Positions 32,807 through 36,643 of a stretch of DNA of 36,643 nucleotides are shown here, piece after piece. Positions within the stretch are counted from its first letter, which is position 1. Each line of letters starts with the position of its first letter. The notes beneath the pieces are model-generated. The model did not search any database. It was not told the DNA's origin and saw only the letters and a list, made by a program, of their open reading frames with translations. The stretch spans positions 1 through 36,643 of the forward strand of contig NZ_ASGZ01000036.1 in the NCBI RefSeq assembly GCF_000495475.1, in the 5' to 3' direction. The position numbers were made by a program, and so were the translations under genes. The stretch comes from Candidatus Halobonum tyrrellensis G22 (GTDB lineage Archaea; Halobacteriota; Halobacteria; Halobacteriales; Haloferacaceae).

Positions 32807-33951
32807 GCGTCGCCGAGTGGCTCTGGCGGTTCCCCAGCGCGCTGATGGCGTGGCGCAACCTCGGCCGGAACAAGGTCCGGACCGGGCTCGCGGCGCTGGG
32901 TATCGTCATCGGCGTGGTCGCCATCGCGTCACTCGGGATGGCGGGCGCCGCGATCCAACAGCAGGCGACCGCCGACCTGGGGAGCATCGGCAACCAGGTG
33001 ACGGTGTCGACGGGCGAGGACAGCGACACCGACGGGCTGACCGACGACCAAGTGGAGGGGATACGGAGCGTCTCGGGCGACGCCACCGTGGTCCCCCAGA
33101 AGTCGAACTTCACGCGGCTCACGGCCCGGAACGGCGACGAGGTGAGCGTGAGCGTGACCGCGCTGACCAACGCGAGCGCGATGTACGAGGTGTGGCGGGG
33201 TGAGGCGCCCGAACGGCTCCAGTCGGGCGCGCTGATCGGCAACGCCACCGCGACCCGCCTCGGGCTGGAACTCGGCGACCCCGTCGAGTACGACGGCCAA
33301 CTCTACCGGGTCCGGGGGATCATCGAGTCCCAGCAGGGCGGGTTCGGCAGCGGTGGGAGCACGCTGGTGTTGCCGCTGTCGGCGCTCCGCGACCAGGAGT
33401 ACTACGACTCGGTCACGATCCTCACGGACGGCGGCGAGGAGGCCACGGCGGTGTCCGACGCGATCGAAGCGCGGTTCAACCCCGGCGACGAGGAGGTGTT
33501 GAGCGTCACGAACTTCGGCGACATCCAACAGCAGGTCGGGTCGTTCCTCAACACGCTCAACCTCGCACTCCTCGGCATCGGCTCCATCTCGCTGGTGGTC
33601 GCGAGCGTCGCCATCCTCAACGTGATGTTGATGAGCACCATCGAACGCCGCGGCGAGATCGGCGTCCTCCGCGCCGTGGGGATCCGCCGGGGGGAGGTGC
33701 TCCGGATGATCCTGACCGAGGCGCTCCTGCTCGGGGTGATCGGCGGGCTGGTCGGCGCGCTCCTCTCGCTCGGCGTCGGTCTGCTCATGTTCGACGTGCT
33801 CGCGGACGACGCGACGCAGGTCCTCGCGTGGAGCAGTTCGCGCTACCTGCTGTACGGGTTCCTGTTCGCGGTGGTCGCGAGCCTGCTGAGCGGTCTCTAC
33901 CCCGCGTGGAAGGCCGCGAACGACAGACCCGTCGACTCCCTGCGGGGGTAG
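32803..33951 (+). CDS. MacB/FtsX-type ABC permease
   Basis: 382 aa from GTG 32803, which overlaps the ATPase stop. The layout is classic for the family: one membrane helix (VRTGLAALGIVIGVVAIASLG, about 24-44), a large external MacB-like periplasmic-core domain (about 50-245), then three helices (LNLALLGIGSISLVVASVAIL; ALLLGVIGGLVGALLSLGVGLL; YLLYGFLFAVVASLLSGLY). The cytoplasmic motif MLMSTIERRGEIGVLRAVGIRRGEV couples to the ATPase, and the end PAWKAANDRPVDSLRG is the usual C-terminal motif. With only four helices it more likely works as a mechanotransducer or lipoprotein/peptide exporter than as an importer. Confidence 0.93.
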   Translation: MSVAEWLWRFPSALMAWRNLGRNKVRTGLAALGIVIGVVAIASLGMAGAAIQQQATADLGSIGNQVTVSTGEDSDTDGLTDDQVEGIRSVSGDATVVPQKSNFTRLTARNGDEVSVSVTALTNASAMYEVWRGEAPERLQSGALIGNATATRLGLELGDPVEYDGQLYRVRGIIESQQGGFGSGGSTLVLPLSALRDQEYYDSVTILTDGGEEATAVSDAIEARFNPGDEEVLSVTNFGDIQQQVGSFLNTLNLALLGIGSISLVVASVAILNVMLMSTIERRGEIGVLRAVGIRRGEVLRMILTEALLLGVIGGLVGALLSLGVGLLMFDVLADDATQVLAWSSSRYLLYGFLFAVVASLLSGLYPAWKAANDRPVDSLRG

Positions 33952-33993
33952 AGGGGCGGGCGTCGGGACCCCGTCGCCCGCGGGCGGGACGAC

Positions 33994-34224
33994 TCACGCG
34001 TACGCGAACGCGCCGTAGACCGAGACCGCACCGAACGCCGCCACCGCCGCTCCGCCGAGTCCGACGCTCCGCCGAGTCCGACGCTCCACACCCCGATCCC
34101 CCTCGTCGGGCGGCTCTCGACTGTACAGCGGCAGAACGTCGGAGGAGGCGTCGAAGGAGACGGTCGTCGCAATGCCGACCGCGAGGAGGACCAGCCCGGA
34201 GACGAGCATCGGTATCGGGATCAC
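33994..34224 (-). CDS. Small two-helix membrane protein
   Basis: 76 aa. Hydrophobic segments IPIPMLVSGLVLLAVGIATTV (2-22) and VGLGGAAVAAFGAVSVYGAFAY (about 54-75) flank a charged loop with REPPDEGDRGVERRTRR. No family is recognised. Two exact tandem 17-base units (34049-34082) encode the join between loop and second helix; because 17 is not a multiple of 3, the two copies are read in different frames, and the second helix is kept in frame only with the present copy number. The gene lies between the permease and gatB and is convergent with the operon. Confidence 0.5.
   Translation of the reverse strand: MIPIPMLVSGLVLLAVGIATTVSFDASSDVLPLYSREPPDEGDRGVERRTRRSVGLGGAAVAAFGAVSVYGAFAYA
34049..34082. 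repeat. Two tandem 17-base units
   Basis: GCTCCGCCGAGTCCGAC twice without interruption, then a partial third (GCTCC). It lies inside the small membrane-protein gene. A gain or loss of one unit would shift the frame. Confidence 0.9.
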
Positions 34225-34245
34225 TCGGGACCCGAATCGGGACGG

Positions 34246-35763
34246 CTACCCGTCGAGTTCCGCGCGCAGCCGCTCGTTGACGGTTCCGGGGTCGGCGCTC
34301 CCGCCGGTCTTGGCCATCACCTGTCCGACGAGGAAGTTGAGCGCGCCGCCCTCGCCGGCGTGGTAGTCCTTGACGGCGTCGGGGTTCTCCTCGATTGCCT
34401 CGCGGACCGCGTCGGCGACGGCGTCGTCGTCCGCCTTCCCCAGCCCCTCGCGTTCGATCACCTCGTCGGGACCGACCCCCTCGTCGAGCATCGTCCGGAG
34501 GACGGTCTCCTCGGCGTTCTTCGTCGTCACCTCGTCGGCGGCGACGAGTTCGACCAGCCGCGTGAACTCGTCGAGCCTGTCGGTCACGTCCTCGATGGGG
34601 ACGTCGCGGTAGTTGAGTTCGCCGAGCAGGTTGTCCGCGACCCACGTCGCCGCGAGGTCGGGGTCGAACGCCTCCGCGACCTCCTCGTAGAAGTCGGCGA
34701 CCGCCTTCCGGGAGGTGAGCTTGCTCGCCGACTCGGCGTCGAGTCCGTACTCCTCGCGGAAGCGCTCGCGGCGGGCGTCCGGGAGTTCGGGGATCGCGAT
34801 CCGCTCTTTCCAGTCGGACACCTGCAGCGGCGGGAGGTCGGCCTCCCGGAAGTAGCGGTAGTCCTCCTCGGTCTCCTTCGACCGCATCGAGACGGTGTTG
34901 CCGTGCGTCTCGTTGAAGTGGCGCGTCTCCTGAGCGACCGCCTTCCCCCGCTCGATCAGGTTCTCCTGACGGCTCCGCTCGTAGCTCAACGCGTCCTCCG
35001 CGCCGCGGTGACTGGAGATGTTCTTCACCTCCGTCCGGTTGGCCTCGGCGAGTACGTCGTCGGAGACGCCGCCGTCGGCGTCGAACTCGGCGGCGTCGAC
35101 CATCGAGAGGTTGGCGTCGATCCGGAGGCTGCCGTCGCGGGCGGCGTCGAACACGCCGAGGTACTCCAGCACCTCCTCCAGTTTCTCGAGGAAGGCGCGC
35201 ACCTCGCTCGGGTCGCGGAAGTCGGGTTCGGTCACCACCTCCATCAGCGGCGTGCCCGCGCGGTTGTAGTCGACCAGCGAGTAGTCCGCGCGGTCGACCG
35301 ACGTCGTCCGCACGTCCAGATCCTGGGTCCCCTCGCGGACGTGCCGGAGGCTACCGGGGTCCTCCTCCAGGTGGGCGCGGCGGACCCGCACCTCGCGACG
35401 CTCGCCCTCGTGGGAGAACTCCAGCGTGCCGTCGGCGCACAGCGGCGCGTCGTACTGGGTGATCTGGAAGTTCTTCGGCAGGTCGGGGTAGTAGTAGTTC
35501 TTCCGGTGGAACCGGGTCTCCTCGGGGATGTCGGCGTCGAGCGCCTTCCCCACCTTCACCGCCGCCTCGACCGCCGCCTCGTTGAGGACGGGGAGCGCGC
35601 CGGGTAGCCCGAGACAGACGGGGCAGACGCGCGTGTTGGGGGCCTCGTCGTCGGCGGGGTCGGTCGAACACCCGCAGAAGACCTTCGTGTCCGTCTCGAG
35701 TTGGACGTGGACCTCCAACCCGATGACGGGCGTGAGGTCGGCCCGCTCGGCTGTTCGTGCCAT
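34246..35763 (-). CDS. gatB: Asp-tRNA(Asn)/Glu-tRNA(Gln) amidotransferase subunit B
   Basis: 505 aa. GatB is the kinase and tRNA-binding subunit of GatCAB, which amidates misacylated tRNA. PVIGLEVHVQLETDTKVFCGC begins the cradle domain. Zinc ligands are Cys30, Cys32, Cys47 and Cys50 (CGC and CPVC), and FHRKNYYYPDLPKNFQITQYD is the family signature. The C-terminal YqeY-like tail (about 355-505) binds the tRNA elbow. In archaea GatCAB mainly makes Asn-tRNA from Asp-tRNA(Asn), which fits the AspRS at 5925-7229. gatA and gatC are not adjacent, which is common in haloarchaea. A TATA-like box at 35789-35795 supports a leaderless start. Confidence 0.96.
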   Translation of the reverse strand: MARTAERADLTPVIGLEVHVQLETDTKVFCGCSTDPADDEAPNTRVCPVCLGLPGALPVLNEAAVEAAVKVGKALDADIPEETRFHRKNYYYPDLPKNFQITQYDAPLCADGTLEFSHEGERREVRVRRAHLEEDPGSLRHVREGTQDLDVRTTSVDRADYSLVDYNRAGTPLMEVVTEPDFRDPSEVRAFLEKLEEVLEYLGVFDAARDGSLRIDANLSMVDAAEFDADGGVSDDVLAEANRTEVKNISSHRGAEDALSYERSRQENLIERGKAVAQETRHFNETHGNTVSMRSKETEEDYRYFREADLPPLQVSDWKERIAIPELPDARRERFREEYGLDAESASKLTSRKAVADFYEEVAEAFDPDLAATWVADNLLGELNYRDVPIEDVTDRLDEFTRLVELVAADEVTTKNAEETVLRTMLDEGVGPDEVIEREGLGKADDDAVADAVREAIEENPDAVKDYHAGEGGALNFLVGQVMAKTGGSADPGTVNERLRAELDG

Positions 35764-35788
35764 TGCCGCCGGCTTCGAGACGCCGGAG

Positions 35789-35795
35789 GTAAAGG
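35789..35795 (-). promoter_or_regulatory. TATA-like box for gatB
   Basis: CCTTTAC on the minus strand, 26-32 nt before the ATG at 35763. Confidence 0.5.
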
Positions 35796-35949
35796 CTAAC
35801 GGAGCGGTTCAGCGCGTCCCGCTCGCGGGCGCGGGCCGCCGCTCGAACTGGGCGAGGCACACGCCGAGTACGACCGGCGGCGTGACCGCGCGGCGGGCGG
35901 TCCGAGCGGGGGCGGGAGCGGAGTCGAGCGAGCGGGTCGGACGCCGTAG

Positions 35950-36180
35950 CTACCGCGCGTACAGCGTCGCGCCGAGCAGCGACGGGAGGGCGTCGCGGTC
36001 GACCGGGCTGACAGCGACGTACGGCCGGTCGACGGGTCCGAACACGTCGACCACGCGGCCGACGGTCGTCAGCGAGTCGTCGAGCGTCTCGGTCCCGACG
36101 TCGGCGGGGTCGTCCCCCTCGGGGACGCGCACCACCGCCACCCCGCCCGCGGTCCGGACCACCTCGCCGACGCGTCTCAT
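35950..36180 (-). CDS. gar1: H/ACA RNA-protein component Gar1
   Basis: 76 aa. A compact split-barrel protein: RRVGEVVRTAGGVAVVRV, then VGRVVDVFGPVDRPYVAVSPVD, where the GRVVDVFGPV..PYVAV pattern is the Gar1/Naf1 core. Gar1 helps the guide-RNA pseudouridine synthase (Cbf5, Nop10, L7Ae) turn over on rRNA and tRNA. Archaeal Gar1 lacks the Gly/Arg-rich arms of eukaryotes, so the short length is normal. It starts 12 bases behind srp19 on the same strand, so the two share a transcript. Confidence 0.9.
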   Translation of the reverse strand: MRRVGEVVRTAGGVAVVRVPEGDDPADVGTETLDDSLTTVGRVVDVFGPVDRPYVAVSPVDRDALPSLLGATLYAR

Positions 36181-36192
36181 CTCGCCACCCCG

Positions 36193-36474
36193 TCAGTCCC
36201 CGCGCACGATCCCGAGGTAGGCGCCGACCGCCTGCACCAGGTCGTTCTTCGCGGTCTCCTCGGTGCCGGTCACGAGCACGCGCCCGCGGGCCTCGTACTC
36301 GCGGGAGTAGCCCACGTCGCGCTCTATCTTGGCGTCGTAGCCCACCTGCTGGACGGCCTTCGCGATCTCGTCGACCGTCGGCTCGGAGACGGCCATCTCC
36401 AGCGGGATGCGCCGCCCCTCCGCGCGCGACAGCGCCGCGTCGAAGTACGCGGGCCAGAGGACGTTCTCGACCAT
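36193..36474 (-). CDS. srp19: Signal recognition particle protein SRP19
   Basis: 93 aa. It binds the tips of helices 6 and 8 of 7S RNA and allows SRP54 to join. [22 protein letters not shown] at the N-terminus is the family signature (W-P-x-Y-x-D and GR-IP), [35 protein letters not shown] is the RNA-binding core, and the length is normal for archaea. It is the first gene of the srp19-gar1 pair, with a TATA-like box (36498-36504) 24-30 nt upstream of its ATG. Confidence 0.94.
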   Translation of the reverse strand: MVENVLWPAYFDAALSRAEGRRIPLEMAVSEPTVDEIAKAVQQVGYDAKIERDVGYSREYEARGRVLVTGTEETAKNDLVQAVGAYLGIVRGD

Positions 36475-36497
36475 ACCGAGGGGGCGCGTCCCGCGCG

Positions 36498-36504
36498 GAA
36501 AAAG
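36498..36504 (-). promoter_or_regulatory. TATA-like box for srp19-gar1
   Basis: CTTTTTC on the minus strand, 24-30 nt before the ATG at 36474. Confidence 0.5.
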
Positions 36505-36585
36505 GGTGCTATGTGCCGTCGGCCGCGTGGGCGGTCGCGCGACCCGAGTCGGGGTCGCGTGGCTGCTCCTCGGCGGGGCGGGCGT

Positions 36586-36643
36586 CTACGGCTCCCGCCG
36601 CCGCGCGAGCAGGCCGCTCGCCGCGAGCGCCGCCAGCGCGACC
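36586..36643 (-). CDS. C-terminal end of a membrane-anchored protein, truncated
   Basis: Only the last 18 codons are in the window. They read VALAALAASGLLARRREP-stop: a hydrophobic helix followed by Arg residues, the end seen in PGF-CTERM-type surface proteins that are cut and anchored by an archaeosortase. The PGF motif itself would lie beyond the edge, so this is a suggestion from the tail only; any protein with a C-terminal membrane anchor would look alike. Confidence 0.4.
   Translation of the reverse strand, partial: VALAALAASGLLARRREP

Overview
The window comes from a haloarchaeon. The DNA is very GC-rich, nearly all predicted proteins are rich in Asp and Glu, and the gene set is archaeal: geranylgeranylglyceryl phosphate synthase, pantoate kinase with phosphopantothenate synthetase, SRP19, Gar1, archaeal-type AspRS and GatB, plus Tat-type secreted proteins. 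Many genes carry a TATA-like AT-rich box 24-32 nt before the start codon, as expected for leaderless haloarchaeal transcripts; these boxes helped choose several starts. No rRNA, tRNA, transposase, integrase or CRISPR array was seen.

Layout. 1-5.8 kb: the end of a molybdopterin oxidoreductase, a Nudix hydrolase, the archaeal CoA pair (pantoate kinase then phosphopantothenate synthetase), a DUF1328 membrane peptide, a formate/nitrite-transporter family channel, a TfoX/YjbR-like protein and a SHOCT membrane protein. 5.9-8.1 kb: aspS and GGGP synthase. 8.2-18.65 kb: an accessory block with all genes on the plus strand, between minus-strand housekeeping genes (aspS/GGGP synthase on one side, topA on the other). 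It holds a solitary type IIG-like restriction-methylase, a winged-helix/DUF pair that looks like a toxin-antitoxin module, and a very large Tat-exported GH2 beta-galactosidase-like enzyme. 18.65-26.9 kb: topA, a nuclease/lamin-tail fusion, a class C beta-lactamase-like hydrolase, a Tat lipoprotein, a creatininase-family amidohydrolase and a methyltransferase. 26.9-36.6 kb: an S9 peptidase, an M20 peptidase, a MacB-like ABC operon with a secreted partner, gatB, and srp19-gar1.

The accessory block is the most unusual part. The restriction-methylase is a mosaic: about 1.2 kb covering the end of its methylase domain and its recognition domain is AT-rich (about 35-47% GC in lines counted) inside a gene that is otherwise 60-70% GC. 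Its last 12-13 codons occur a second time just downstream as a relic. A hairpin-forming repeat of about 107-121 bp occurs four times in the same orientation (12391, 12554, 13356, 18530). Two nearly identical copies bracket the putative toxin-antitoxin pair. A second, independent relic of a gene's 3' end lies behind aspS. Together these suggest repeated recombination at gene 3' ends, with exchange of the specificity module.

Other functional links: AspRS and GatB fit the tRNA-dependent route to Asn-tRNA known from haloarchaea. The CARDB-like secreted protein, ATPase and FtsX-type permease are joined by two GTGA stop-start overlaps and probably form one exporter or envelope complex.
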